From positions 11,811,578-11,875,577 of the forward strand of contig NC_087073.1 in the NCBI RefSeq assembly GCF_026151205.1: a stretch of DNA of 64,000 bases, written 5' to 3'. A program made the translations under genes and the position numbers. A model generated the notes under the pieces. That model searched no databases, was not told where the DNA came from, and saw only the letters and a program-made list of their open reading frames with translations. Each line of letters begins with the position of its first letter. Position 1 is the stretch's first letter. The DNA is from Bolinopsis microptera. Its lineage: Eukaryota; Ctenophora; Tentaculata; Lobata; Bolinopsidae. This document shows, in pieces, positions 52,001 through 64,000 of the stretch.

Positions 52001-55000
52001 AAGCAAGTGTTAGACTTGACGCCATGATCAAGAAGAGGATGGTCCACTCGAAAGCTCGATGTTCCACGACCCGTCTCACTGCAGCTCGGAATCTGGAGCA
52101 ACACACACAGAAGGGCCTACAGCAGATCATACAGCACTGACAGCAGTCATCACAGCTGTAACGGTCGTGACCTTCGTGCTCGTCCACACTCGACATATCT
52201 GGCAGTTAATGTGTAGTTAATGTGTGGTTAATGTGTGGTTAATGTGTAGTTAGTGTGTAGTTAGTGTGTATTTAGTGTGTAGTTAGTGTGTAGTTAGTGT
52301 GTAGTTAGTGTGTAGTTAGTGTGTAGTTAGTGTGTAGTTAATGTGTGGTTAATGTGTAGTTAATGTGTAGTTAGTGTGTAGTTAATGTGTAGTTAGTGTG
52401 TAGTTAATGTGTAGTTAATGTGTAGTTAATGTGTAGTTAATGTGTAGTTAATGTGTAGTTAGTGTGTAGTTAGTGTGTAGTTAGTGTGTAGTTAGTGTGT
52501 GCATCATGTGGTTTAATATTTAACTTTCTGATCAGGAAAAAGTGGAAAATAAGTCAAGCGATTTTGATAGAATCGTTACAAATAATCGAAACAGTAAAAT
52601 ATCTTACATTCATCCGCATCATGATCGTTATCAGCCTTGTTGTTATTGTTGTTATTTGTTCCATCCACATCTGAGGGATTACCGTTCGGTTTTCCACGAT
52701 GTTTGCAGGGACTTTTCATGTGATCAGCAGGACTCAGGGCCAGTGAAGACATTCTTATTTCTGAGGCAAGCTTGTGCTTCTTTTTTCTGATGTTAAATAT
52801 CTTGTTTTTAATTTTCTGTGTTAGTGAGACGTTTCCGTCATTAGCTTCCGCTGCCGCTCCACTTTTCTCCTTGATAGATTCCTCCCCAAATGCGTTAAGC
52901 AGGAGCGCCAAGAAGAGATTGAGGACTAAAAAGTTGCCGAGAACCAAAGCGCCTAAGTAAAAGATGACAGGCCATTGATCACCATTTGTGGCATTCAATG
53001 TTTCGTAGAGAAGCTCAATCCATTCACCACACAGAATTCGGAAGAGTAAGATGAACGAGTGGTAGAAGTCCTGGTAATTCCAGCGCGGCATAGTTTCTGA
53101 ATTATAGTATTCTGAATACTCATTCTGGAACAGGTTCATACCAATCACAGATAAGGTGTAGATCACCACGCCTAAAATAATGGACAGATACACCAGGCCA
53201 GATATCGACTCAGCAATGATGTCAATAAGGGCTTTCATCGTACTCCATGATTTTGCCAATCTGAATACCCGCAGCTGAAAAAGGTTTCAATATTGAGTGT
53301 GGTGGGTAGACATTATTAATGTCAAACAGAAAATGAGCAAGATTAGGAAAAACGAATATTAAAAAGTCAGATAGCCTTACTGTTGACCTACCACTCTGAG
53401 GGACCGCAATCCAGAAACATTGAACGAGGTAGATGTGTCCAGGTGTAACTCAATAAGGGAAACTATCACGATTATCGTATCAAAGATGTTCCATTTGGTT
53501 TTCCAAAACTCGGTGGGAAGTAAGCCAACAAGCTTTATTACCAACTCAGTTGTGAAGATCCACGTCAGGCACTGCAAGTAGATTCAAATTAATTCACTTT
53601 CTATTAGAGAATTTAAAGTATGTCAAATAAGAAACTTGAAGATGACAAATGATTCTCGGTCTCCTAATTGCACGTAAGATAAGTAGCATCTTAAACTAAT
53701 TACAACACTACAAATCTATTACATTTATTTCAAGAATTATGTAATGTAACATGATGGAAATATTTTAAACGTGCATATCCTGTCCAAACCCAGGATGCAC
53801 TACATGAAGAATTCGTTGTAACCTTGTTTGAAAACCATTAATATTAACTTACGTCGTTAACTTTTGAGAGAATACCATCCAGATCGTCACCGATACTCGG
53901 GGAATCAAGAGCAAGACAGAGGGTGTTGATGACAATGCACATCATGATTCCGTTCTCAAACCAAAAGCTGTAGATAAAGCTTTTAATGTGACTTCTGAAC
54001 CAAGTCCAAATGTCAGTGAACTTGTCGACACACGTTTCCTTGGTAGGAGACATGGTGATAGCCATGGTACCGTTCTCAGGGTCAACTCCAAGAGCAGAGT
54101 TCGCGAGAGGCTCGTTGAAACAACAGCAACAGGATCTCAGAGCACCAAAGAAGCCACGTTGTTCAGGACGTTTGGTCAGTTCGCCATCACCGTGGTGGTT
54201 TTGGTCGTGATTTTCTCCGTCCACCGGATCATACTCGTCTTCCTCCACGAAGCTGCACTCGTCCCCATCGTCGTCTAAGTTTGGTAGACCAGACTGCGGG
54301 ATGGGATGTTTAGAAACTATGATAATCTAAGGACAAGGTCAGCCTTATTGTTTGTTTCAACAGCAGCATCAGGCCAAGTGTATTCATTAGAATATCAGCT
54401 ATTATTATAGTAACAATTGAACTGAACTAAAATGTTGTGATAAACAATCTGTTTAATATTACCTTTTCTTCTTGCGGAGATAACACTTCTTGCTCATAGG
54501 AAATAGCTACGACAGCCAGGACCAAGTTAATCAGGTAGAAGGACCCAAAGAAGATGATAAACAGGAAGTAGACGATGTAGTAAGCTCCACTTGATCCGAG
54601 CACCTGAAAAACAGTTTATTACTCCACGGATAGAACGAGGAAAATGTTAAGCCTCATTGTAGGACCACAAGTGTAACTTGCAGGATTGCTGTAATTTGCT
54701 TTAAATTCAGGCTCGGTTATATAGCAGACAAAAATACTCTTGAGATTGAATTACTTCATGCTCAATATCGGTATCCGATAATCCAAATTGCACGATGGTG
54801 AGCAATGCATGATCAGATGATTAAACCTCAAACTAGCCATGTTAGCCCACAATCATGTACAAAAAACGTGATGCCACGCTCTATCAATAATAAGCTTAGA
54901 GGTCAACTGTCGGATAACCGAGTAAGCCGAGGTACACTAAGCTTATTGCTTCCACTAACAGTTCAAACCGAACAGAAGCGAGAAGTTTCCTAAGTTTATT

Positions 55001-57759
55001 TTAAAATGGAGCACCCGTGAGAAGCGTAAACTTATAAAAGTTTGTAAAAAAGTAGTAGACGTAGTCTGACGTTTACTTCTAACTCGCGGTCATGATTAAA
55101 ACCACTGAGGTCAGCATAGACTATAGAAAATTAGTGATCACGCACCTTGCCGTAAACATCTTCCCAGAAGTCGAGAGTGATGAGCTGAGCGCAGGTAAGC
55201 ATCGCAAAACCAAAGTTATCAAAGCTCGTGTATCCATCGTTAGGGTTGATGTCCGTTTGTAAACATTTACTAGGTTCTGGACACTGTCGTGTTCCCCTGA
55301 AAAGATCATTTTAGAAATAAGACAAGCACAAACAATGGCCTTCAATAAAAGAAAATGAGGTTTTGTCGGTATAAGAACACTTTTTCCTTTTTTAAAAGAT
55401 GAAAAACCACAAAAGAATGCAAAATATTCGTACGGTGATCGCGGAAGGGCGCAGATAATGGGGTCGTCAGCATCAGGTATCCAGTTATCTTGATTGTTTA
55501 AAAATTCCCGTCTCATACCCTTCACATCATCGGTTAACTCGAAAGTTTCTGTGGTATTCTTCCCCCACCACAAGTGGTGTTGGTGTCCAGGTTCTTCGCT
55601 TTCAAGATCTGGCTTTCTGATACAACGATATTTGAGCTGACCCATGAACAACTGTAAGCCGATAATGGCGAAGACAGCCAGGAAGAACAGCGTTAACAAC
55701 ATCACGTCTGAGAGATTCTTCAGAGATTTTAGCAGTGAGTTTACCATAATCCGCAAACCTGTGTGAGATGTCTCTTAGAAAACTTCCTTAAGTTAGACGA
55801 TAATAATTCAAAGGGATATGGTTTGCATGAAGTATATTGATTATGTTTATTATTAATTAATATTACTTTTAGAAAGTAAATATATACCGTGACAAAACAA
55901 AAAATAGTTACTGACCTGGTACCACTGTAATCGTCCGCAAAGATCTTAACACCCTTAGCGCTTTTATAAATGACAAGTCCTTTAACTGATCAATCAATGT
56001 TAGATATCTGGAATAATAGTAAGATCAGTAAAAATAATCAGTTCGTTTGATCAACAAAAGAGCTGATTACCAATTCGAATAAGGAGTTTTTGAGATAGGT
56101 GGAACAGCGAATAAATTGGTGCTCACTTTAGAAAAGCTCTTTAAAACAATTTCGTAATCTACAGTTCAATATTCGGAAGAAAATGTAGTAACAACTTACC
56201 CAAACAATACTACCACAAAATCTAATCGATTCCAAGGATCCCTTAGATACGCGTGCTTGTGGAAAACAAAGCCCCTAGCCAAGACCTTGAGAATCATTTC
56301 TATTGTATAAATTACTGCAAAGGCGTACCTGAAAATGAACGTTATAAACTCTTTTTGATATCAAAAAATAGGAAAAAAATACATGCAACAAGGTTATCAA
56401 AATATTTCTCGAAGTCAGAAAGTTTTGTTGAAGTAAAAAAGTAAATTTTGCTAAAAAAGGCAGAAAACTTACTCGATAAACGGTTCATCTGTATCAGCCG
56501 CTAGAAGAACACAGTTGATAAGGATAACAGCTATAATGAAATGGTCGAACCACTGAGTACATATAAGTCGTATACAAAATCGTCTAATTGGATTTGTATA
56601 AGAGAGAAAGAATAGGGACTTTTCTTTGCTGAACCGGAAGAAAACTTTTTTCCCCATACGCTTGTTGACAAGACTGAACGTCTGAAAGTAAATCGTATGT
56701 TAGTTGGTAAAACTAAAACTAATGATTTTAAGTTTGAACCCCTTTTAAAGTTTAAATTGTAATAGGAACCGACCGGATATCCTGCTGAATCCGGTTCCAG
56801 CCGGATGTCCGGCTTCAATATCTGGTTCCGGTCCGGTTTAGAAAGTGATTGGCCGGATATCAACCGGAAATAATCATTGGAAATTTTATGTCGGGTACTC
56901 AGGTTACATGCTGGGTTACATGCCGGGTCATAAGGTTCGGATCGCAGGGTCCAATAGCCAGTGCTCGAGATCGAAAGTTTCAAAACGTTTCAGAAAGATT
57001 TTATATCATCTGACGTCTAACCTGAGCTCGGAAATTTCAGATCTTTTCAGAAAAAATAATAATTGAAACTTTAATTCCGAATAAAGGTGCCAAATAAAAT
57101 GTCTCGGGATCTGATGTCGGCAATTAGGTTACATGTTGGGTCATTAGCTTAGAATCTCAGGGTATATTGGGGGCTATAACCACATTTTAAACTGCTAGAG
57201 GTCTAAAATGGATTAACTAAAACTTTCCGACAACCTGAAACAAACTCCGGCCAACCGGAAAAAATATTGATACCCAGCCAAAATCCCAGACCGGTCGGTT
57301 CCTAAACTGTAACACTAATTCAATAAATCTTGCTTGAAAACTCAGTTTAATTTTAATGAAATAAGAGTTGGTGGAATATAGCAAGCGCGCGTTTCAAATT
57401 TCATCGAAGTGCAGTTTAGAATGTTATGTTGTAATATAGATTCGTGCGACGACAGTTGGAATAATTTAGGGCGCTGCATTTCGCGATTGAGCCAAAAATG
57501 AAAAAATAATAAGAAACAATCAGCAAATAATTAAGAATTAGTCCTTTGGGGGATCAAGGAAATTTTCGACATCAATATTTTGTAAAAGTTAGAAAAATTT
57601 CGATTAAAGTTAATCCCCCGGCTCTGATACCTTCGGAGAGTCATCATCTCTGAATCCGATAGCTTGGGTGACTTCAGGTTGCTTCTGGGCCTCAGTAAGC
57701 TTACGGTGCTGCTTGCGAGATCCGGATCGAAAAGCGGCGCCAGACAGAAATTTTGACAT
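49062..57759 (-). CDS. Voltage-gated sodium-channel-family alpha subunit, Nav2-type (DEEA filter)
   Basis: Sixteen coding exons, all GT-AG with matching phases: 57759-57631, 56681-56473, 56328-56200, 56007-55916, 55758-55434, 55296-55146, 54603-54463, 54293-53853, 53571-53392, 53274-52608, 52198-51831, 51696-51500, 51348-51141, 51014-50823, 50596-49952, 49832-49062; 4845 nt, ~1,614 aa. Four six-helix domains with S4 sensors: [16 protein letters not shown] (I), [16 protein letters not shown] (II), [16 protein letters not shown] (III), [16 protein letters not shown] (IV). Pore residues: Asp ~336 (ITLDFWED), Glu ~683 (CGEWIE), Glu ~1083 (ATFEGWME), Ala ~1378 (TSAGWND), that is DEEA, as in Nav2/DSC1 channels, which pass Ca as well as Na. 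The III-IV linker has VLL where Nav1 has IFM. The C-terminus has an EF-like region and an IQ motif ([13 protein letters not shown]). Cys clusters precede domains II and III. The first exon is weakest, supported by phase and GFRDDDSPK joining TFSLVNKR. Exon 15 has a weak donor (CAG|GTTTTT). Plasma membrane. Confidence 0.93.
52203..52503 (-). repeat. 11-bp minisatellite in channel intron 10
   Basis: About 27 copies of GTGTAGTTAGT or GTGTAGTTAAT on the plus strand, directly upstream (in gene sense) of the acceptor at 52199. On the gene strand each unit reads ACTAACTACAC or ATTAACTACAC, so CTAAC/TTAAC appears in every unit. Confidence 0.93.
56764..57303. mobile_element. MITE in channel intron 1
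   Basis: 540 bp with inverted ends AGGAACCGACCGG and CCGGTCGGTTCCT. Flanks AAATTGTAAT and AAACTGTAAC look like a worn 8-10-bp target duplication. The interior is rich in CCGGAT blocks, with no ORF. hAT-like by duplication length; uncertain. Confidence 0.65.
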
Positions 57760-58686
57760 GAACGCAGGATAATCTCATGACATTAAACTAGCATCAGTAT
57801 AGTATGTGAGCGGGCGGACTCTCCGTTACATCTAGCAATGCTGAGGTTAGACGATGCAATTAACGATTGCTAACTTGTACACAATCCCCTGGAACACGTT
57901 TAGCATAGATGAAGTAAGAAATCCTTATTTCATAAGATCACTGAACCCGGAGATATGCCTCCGTATCGATCACATATCCTTTGTAATCTCTACCAAAAGG
58001 CAGACATTAGCGACCACTAATTCGGTTTTTTACTTTTACTGCGTGTGTAAGGTCAGTTGGTTTCCTTGAGAGCTTGATAGGCAAGCAAGAAGAAATACTG
58101 GGGAATAGAGCGTATACTTAGAGCGTTTTATTAAAGTATAGGGAGTATATATGTCAATCTAACGGCAGCCACTATAAACTTCATGTTTACCGACCTGGTT
58201 TCCAAGTGACGACCTGGTTTCCAAGTGACGGTACTTTAATCATCCGCCCAGTGCAACATAATCGATACCTTGACTAATCTGTGCGTGCAGGGTAAATACC
58301 CTCATACTAGCCTATCTCTAGCTGGACAACAAGTAGAGAAATATACAGCTGGTATTCAACACTCTCAAACTAACACAAAATACGCTCAACTTAAGTCAGA
58401 AACGAGCTTCAGTGCTTTTATGCGTTAAATTAACATAGTTGGAAATTTTAAGTTCATTAAAAAAATTATCTACGTGAACCAGTAAGAGAGAAGCAAATGA
58501 GAATAGAGACATGTGGCAAATGAGGCCATCAGCCGTATACATGATCTCCATTACCGATAATTGTTCTCGAATGAAATGTACACAGTATAACAGACTGATA
58601 ATGATACAATAGATCCATGTCCAATAGTGATACACCAAAACTAAAAGAAATGGAACAAAATAGATAATATGGTTATAACGAGACAG
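57760..58686. other. 5' flank of the channel gene, nothing recognised
   Basis: Upstream of the putative ATG at 57759. No clear TATA box or further exon was found; a 5' non-coding exon could lie here or beyond. Confidence 0.4.
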
Positions 58687-58690
58687 AGAA

Positions 58691-58705
58691 AGGAGGAGAG
58701 AGAGA

Positions 58706-58746
<41 letters not shown>
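58691..58746 (+). repeat. (GA)n microsatellite
   Basis: Nearly pure GA dinucleotide run with one GATG interruption; the arginine/glutamate ORFs across it are repeat artefacts. Confidence 0.93.
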
Positions 58747-58749
<3 letters not shown>

Positions 58750-58753
<4 letters not shown>

Positions 58754-61700
58754 AGAGGACTATACGATTATGTGGCATCACCGAATACTATCATGCATTC
58801 TTAGAACCACGAGAGTACCGTGCCGGCAAACAATATACCTGGACAAGTTATCGTATTGTCTGAGAGCATTTCACACTCCCGAATTCGCACTGCTACTTCT
58901 AGATACATTTTTAATTCATATTAAAAGCTGAACAATAGACAGTCGGCAAAAGTACGATTTACAAAGTAAACCGACAAGAGCCTATAATCAATTGATGCAA
59001 ATAATTTGGTATTCAGAGGCAGAGTCACCCCGGCACAGCTAGTCATCACTGTCAAGTGTCAGCATGAAAATTTACTGTCAGGTTTAAAACTCCACTAACT
59101 ATAAACTCAACAGATGATAAAGTTGTGCAACCCTGCAGCTAAGGTTAATCATTCTCTTGTACCAGCCCAAAGATTTGGCTCAATGAATCCAAACCAATGA
59201 CCTAAGACGCGGCAGCTAGAGTACAGCCTGAAAAAAACAAATAACAATTCAGTAACTCCCGTCAACTTGGAACAAGTTACAGTCGGTGTTCATCGGATCC
59301 CAGGTCTAAGAAGGTCAGTTTCGTGACAGATATTGTTAAAATGACGACATGCACTTGTCGTCCTCAGGGCTGAACGCCATACAGGGATATAGAAACCGGG
59401 TAGAACTGAAAAGAAAAAGCTCGAAACTGCTGGCCTAAAACAGTTCTACCGGCTGACTGTACTTATATAGCACCTACAAAGGGGAGAAACGCATTGGTGC
59501 GTCCCTCATATTCCATTATCCCAAGACAATACTAATACAAAATGAAAATACCAGCAAATAAAAATACAAAAGAAATAATGTGGAGCATTGTATAATATAA
59601 GACAAAGCTCTTGGTTAACTGTACGCCAGGTGTTTCTTGCATGCTCACGAATGGTGTGCTGATAACAATCCAGAAATCATGGAATTAACTGTGAGGAGAC
59701 TTAAATAAACTGAGTTTAACAGTTGAGAGAGATGGGAGACTTCATGTGCATGTGCAATGTGCATGTGTATCCAATATCCATGTGCAAGTTTAGTTTGTGG
59801 AGGTAATAATTTAATTACCTCCAGAGATGTTCGTGTTCAATATGGATGATTGTTAAGGGTCGGAGGAGCGCACAGAAAAAAACCATTTCCGATGATCAGT
59901 GATCACGGATAGTACAAGCTTTATAACTTAATAAGTTCCACAACCAGTTTTTACGATAGGCAGCCAGAAATCTTTTCCAAATTGTAAAGTTATAAGCTTT
60001 GTGGTGGATAAAAATAAAAAAGGTGTTAATGATTTTTACGGTCAAACACATTGGCACTGTCAACGAATTTCATTGAAAACAATTTGTGAACGAAAGCAAT
60101 AAAAGCTGGCTACGATATTCCGCTTAAAATGTTTATGACGTTCAACACTAACACCGTCTACCACCAGCTATAACTAAAACTACAAATGATGTACTGATTG
60201 ATAACGGGGAGCCAACAATAAGATCGGTTACTGCCACTTACCATAATACCATATCCCTTTGTCAAATAATCCCTGGCAAAATTGGAGCCGGAATTTTTTA
60301 ACCGCAAGATCTATTATGGTTAGGCGCTTTAGGACGCTTCAAGGAAATAAATATTATGTAAGCGGAAAAAGGCGTGCAGGCCCGTGGGTGGAAATGTAAG
60401 AAAGTTCTTTTTACTCGGAAAAGCCCCACGTAGAAATCATGACATCGGAAAATTAACTGGTGCATGGCAGGTGTAAACAGGCCAGGTGTTCACACTACAT
60501 GGCCCTGGTTACTCGCCTGCAGTGACGACTACATCAACGTGGAGAAGGGGGGTAACTCAGCAGCACGACACTAATCCAAACAGCTCCCATCTCGACCATC
60601 ATGACTGTCACCGTCATCACCATCACCACATACGATGTATCACAATATGCACTGAGTGTTCAGATACGACTGGAAGGTGGGAGAATGAGGGTTGAACTCT
60701 CGGCAGGGGGTGGATACTCTCGGCAACTCTCTATTCTGACAACTACACTGCGGAGCGACCTCTCCGTGAGTCCGCTACGGCTAACACTAGTAATTAATGT
60801 TTACAGCTTAATCTTTGTAAGTGCTGATCAACTTATAATTAATTTTTTATTGCCTCCGAATTACAATTTGGTTGCAACCTACAACATGTCAGATGAGGAA
60901 TAATGCGAGTGTTTGCATATTATATGCTATAAAATAGCCGCACAGTTTTTGAGTATATCAATATAGCTTCAATCTACTATCCAGATTGTACTATGGTCAA
61001 TGACGAAATCTTACCCTAAGTCCCGACTCCTTTCAGCCACCGCCTGCCAATCAGTAGAGGAACTCTATGTGATGGGCGGTGACTAACAACATCACGAACA
61101 TAAAGCTACACCCTGTCCTTCTGTGACGTCACGAATTAGAAATCTCCATTATAGTTATACACGGCTATTTAACTTGCACTCACAAAACTATATATAATAG
61201 TACGCAGCGGGAGACATGACATGGAGATGACGCACAGCGGCTACAATTGTTATCAGTTAGCTGATGTGTTGTTCAGTTCAACTCTTATCATTACTGATTA
61301 CAGTACCATAGAGCTGGTTTCAGACTCCCAACAAACTCATTATTTGTTGACACACTGTGAGAATGAACTAATGAGAATTCATAGGTTCCGTAAAACTGGC
61401 GGTAATTGGGTCGGTGCGGTGGTATTGAGGGATCGAGACAGAGGAGTCGTGAGACAAAATGTGTAATAATGCAACCAGAAGCAAATGTACTCCATCATGA
61501 GGCTGGCATTGTGTACAACGAACGAGATTGAAGGCAGATATATAACTCGTATATAATACTCCAAGATTTATGACATAAAATAAAATAATATGGGCAATTA
61601 ATGCAGCATAAGAATTAAACAGACCGATTGTGAAACGTACGCGCTATATACAACTTAATTTGTCGGGTGTAGTTGGGTATGCGTGCAACCACGAGGGAAG

Positions 61701-64000
61701 ATACCCGCTCAATTGTAACAAGGGTAAACAGATCCAGTTAACGCCGATCATTGGTCATTATCTTAACTGGTGCGAAGTTAGGAGGGATGTGGGCCTTATC
61801 ACAGAGATAAAATGTCAAATTAAAAGATAAATTTGACAACTATCTATTTATAACCAACTTACATCAAAAATGGATAGAATTAGGAGATATGTATTGTCGA
61901 TGTCACAGGGGCTCTCCTAGCAAAGTTTATAATTAAAGATGAAAAGAAACTGCAAACGAATTATTAAACTAAAGATGATAATTTCTTAGATTATGTAAAC
62001 ACACAATTAAATAAGGGTTAATAGAGTAACTATAAATTATAATAATATAAGAATAATGACATTTTCCTAACTGTAAGTTAATTGTTTCGTTTTATTAAGT
62101 TCTACAGTTGCACAACGCTGCAACTTGGACACAAAAAATTACCAGCTGAGTTGACAAACGTATTCGTACTTGATACAGGAGAGAGGAAAGTTTGACGTAT
62201 ATTATATGGCCCTTACAATCCCGCAAGCAGAGGGCCTCCAGGTCACTTTATTGACCAGTCCTATTAGTTAGCAGATTGAGGGCGGCAGTGAAAATCACGA
62301 GGTGATTAGTAAAAAGGATCTAGTTGAATAGTGGGACTTAAGAGACTCACGCTAAATAGCGTCAAATAATTACAGTACGGTAGAAAGGACTCATCAAGTC
62401 GAAAAGTTACAGCACGGTGAAAAGTGGACGAATCTAGTCGAATAGTAACGGTAAAAGCACGATAAGATACACAAAAAAGGGCCACCTGGATCCAACAAGG
62501 GACACAACGTGGCTGCTGGCTCTCACATGTGGACAAGGGGCACAGTAACAACTGAACCGAATAAAGTAAAACCTCAGGGAAAATGATCAGCTAACGGTTA
62601 CATGAGGCCAAGAAAAAGCATAATCAGAGAGAATAACCGCTGCCAACTCCGTCTGAAACTGATACCGGTTACACAACTAGAAAACTGAACTAGTCACACT
62701 TTCGATTGTATTCGTGAAGGAGGTGGCTTGCAGAGCGTTCACACTTTTAACAAAACAATACGGTAATATGCACTGCTTGTCAGTAGTGTAAAGTGCGTCT
62801 AAAAGTCGAATAATAAGCTGTTGTTAAGTGAAAATACATGAATCCTACTTGAGCTGAAACCAAAGGGTCCGCATCAAAAAGTGCTGCTTAGTAGTGTACT
62901 AGCTTTATGAAATACATCCACTTGAGCAAGCATCATGTGCGACTCAGGTCTTGTACTTGAATGAGAAAAAGACACGGACAGTCTGTAACAATGGTGATAA
63001 GTAGGCCGTTCTCTCGGCTGGGCCGGGACCGGCAGAGAAAGGTCCAGGTCCAAGAAGCTTGCACGACTTCTGACAAGCTACCGACTACAATTATTAAATC
63101 TCTAAGTTGAGAGCAGAAGAAGAGAATAATGGTTATATTTACTGTGTTTAACTCCGACTCTCGAGCAACTCTAACTTAACAATAATCAGCTTTAAGTACA
63201 CTTCAGGGCTAATGGCAGAAACATTACTACTTTATCTTTACAGCTAAATCCAATTACTAACGCTAACGGCCAGAAGGTGGGTCATTTGGGCACGTACATA
63301 CAAGCTCATTCAGCTGATAAAACAGAGAGATAGTCGTGAGATCCTTATATTCGTTGAAGCTTAGTAAGATATAATCCGCTGAACTAACTGCCAATAATCT
63401 GATTATAGCAGGAGCACCAGAAAAGAGAGAGCGGAGAGTGAGGAACACCGCCAATGGGGGGAGAAGTACAAACTTGCTTAACTAACTGATTGCCGAGGAG
63501 GAGTTGACCCTAATTGTTTAAAGCTAGCTTCCTTCTGGGAGAGATTAGGGTACGACACAGTATTAGAGGGATCTTAAGTACACATCAGGAGAACACCGCT
63601 CTAACCGCAGCTGTATTAATTATAATATTCACTAAATTGTAGTAATATATGCAAACCTGGATGAATTAATTGACTACCGTGTAGCTACAGCTGACCGTTC
63701 TCCTGGTAAAACATGCGACTCCACACTCAGACAATGCGACTGCAGCCCTTCTTCTTATCTGGACCAGAGCTATTATTTCGACTAACTCTGCAGCAGCTGC
63801 TCTAGTACACTCTAGCTCTTTTCTCCGCTAAATGAGTAAAACCATCCCTAATTTATGTTTTTTCGACCAAGTCTGAAATCATCCCTTTTTTGGGATTATT
63901 ACGTTCACTTCAATTCAGATGTGTTCCTTTAAATTTGGAACTCCAACTTAATCAAGGGACGCCCTTTGAACACCAGTCAGTAATAACCCTCTTACTTAGC
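58750..64000. other. No gene recognised
   Basis: AT-rich, with only short open frames lacking recognisable motifs. Weak local repetition occurs near 62330-62460 (TAGTCGAATAGT and GTCGAAAAGTTACAGCACGG variants) and near 59740-59790 (ATGTGCATGTG variants). No splice-compatible exon chain could be assembled. Confidence 0.45.

Noticed and set aside
49062..57759. Voltage-gated calcium channel (Cav) instead of Nav
   Set aside because: The filter is D/E/E/A rather than four acidic residues. TSAGW in domain IV, CGEWIE in domain II and the C-terminal IQ arrangement fit the Nav family.
58669..58931. Arg/Glu-repeat ORFs
   Set aside because: Translation of the GA microsatellite.
60601..60903. 100-codon ORF
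   Set aside because: Low-complexity start, no motif, no splice-compatible neighbours.

Overview
This is eukaryotic, intron-rich, AT-rich invertebrate animal DNA. Three protein-coding loci can be modelled exon by exon with GT-AG introns and consistent phases: a TFCP2/LSF-type transcription factor, a small alpha-tubulin cluster, and a four-domain voltage-gated sodium-channel-family protein with a D/E/E/A selectivity filter (Nav2/DSC1 type). That filter, together with many old DNA transposons and LINEs, suggests an early-branching metazoan, most plausibly a cnidarian. This taxonomic call is inference; no species is claimed.

Layout. 1-1.3 kb: AT-rich, nothing recognised. 1.3-10.8 kb: a transposon nest. 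Fragments of one reverse-transcriptase family (copies A, B, C) surround a 6.06-kb DNA transposon (3551-9611) whose ends are long inverted repeats. It sits inside copy B with a 3-bp target duplication. It carries a broken gene for an XPG-nuclease-like protein with a C-terminal Cys-rich finger (Academ-like), and is itself interrupted by a 762-bp MITE with an 8-bp duplication and by a 2.0-kb LINE with a 10-bp duplication. 10.9-17.1 kb: GC-rich multi-palindrome repeats, then a tandem array of a ~360-bp unit interrupted by a hairpin element, a hAT-like MITE and a 3.56-kb hAT-like element. The last of these contains a TA-flanked MITE-bounded segment and a 1.36-kb near-perfect foldback at TTAA.

17.1-25.1 kb (+): TFCP2-like gene, 12 coding exons, 513 aa, with a sense-strand LINE, an antisense LINE tail and a 19-bp minisatellite in its introns. 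27.1-31.6 kb: two alpha-tubulin genes, head to head about 480 bp apart. 31.85-32.94 kb: a perfect 8-bp satellite. 33-39 kb: a small TA-flanked MITE, a 14-bp satellite with higher-order structure, and direct repeats around a MULE transposase fragment. 39.4-41.3 kb (+): a third alpha-tubulin copy with three single-base frame changes; it is a mosaic of the other two. 42-47.5 kb: dense palindromic and GC-rich repeats, no genes.

49.1-57.8 kb (-): the channel gene, 16 coding exons, about 1,614 aa, with an 11-bp minisatellite in one intron and a MITE in intron 1. 57.8-64 kb: no gene recognised apart from a GA microsatellite. The three loci are unrelated in function and show no operon-like logic. No tRNA, rRNA, CRISPR array or bacterial feature was seen.
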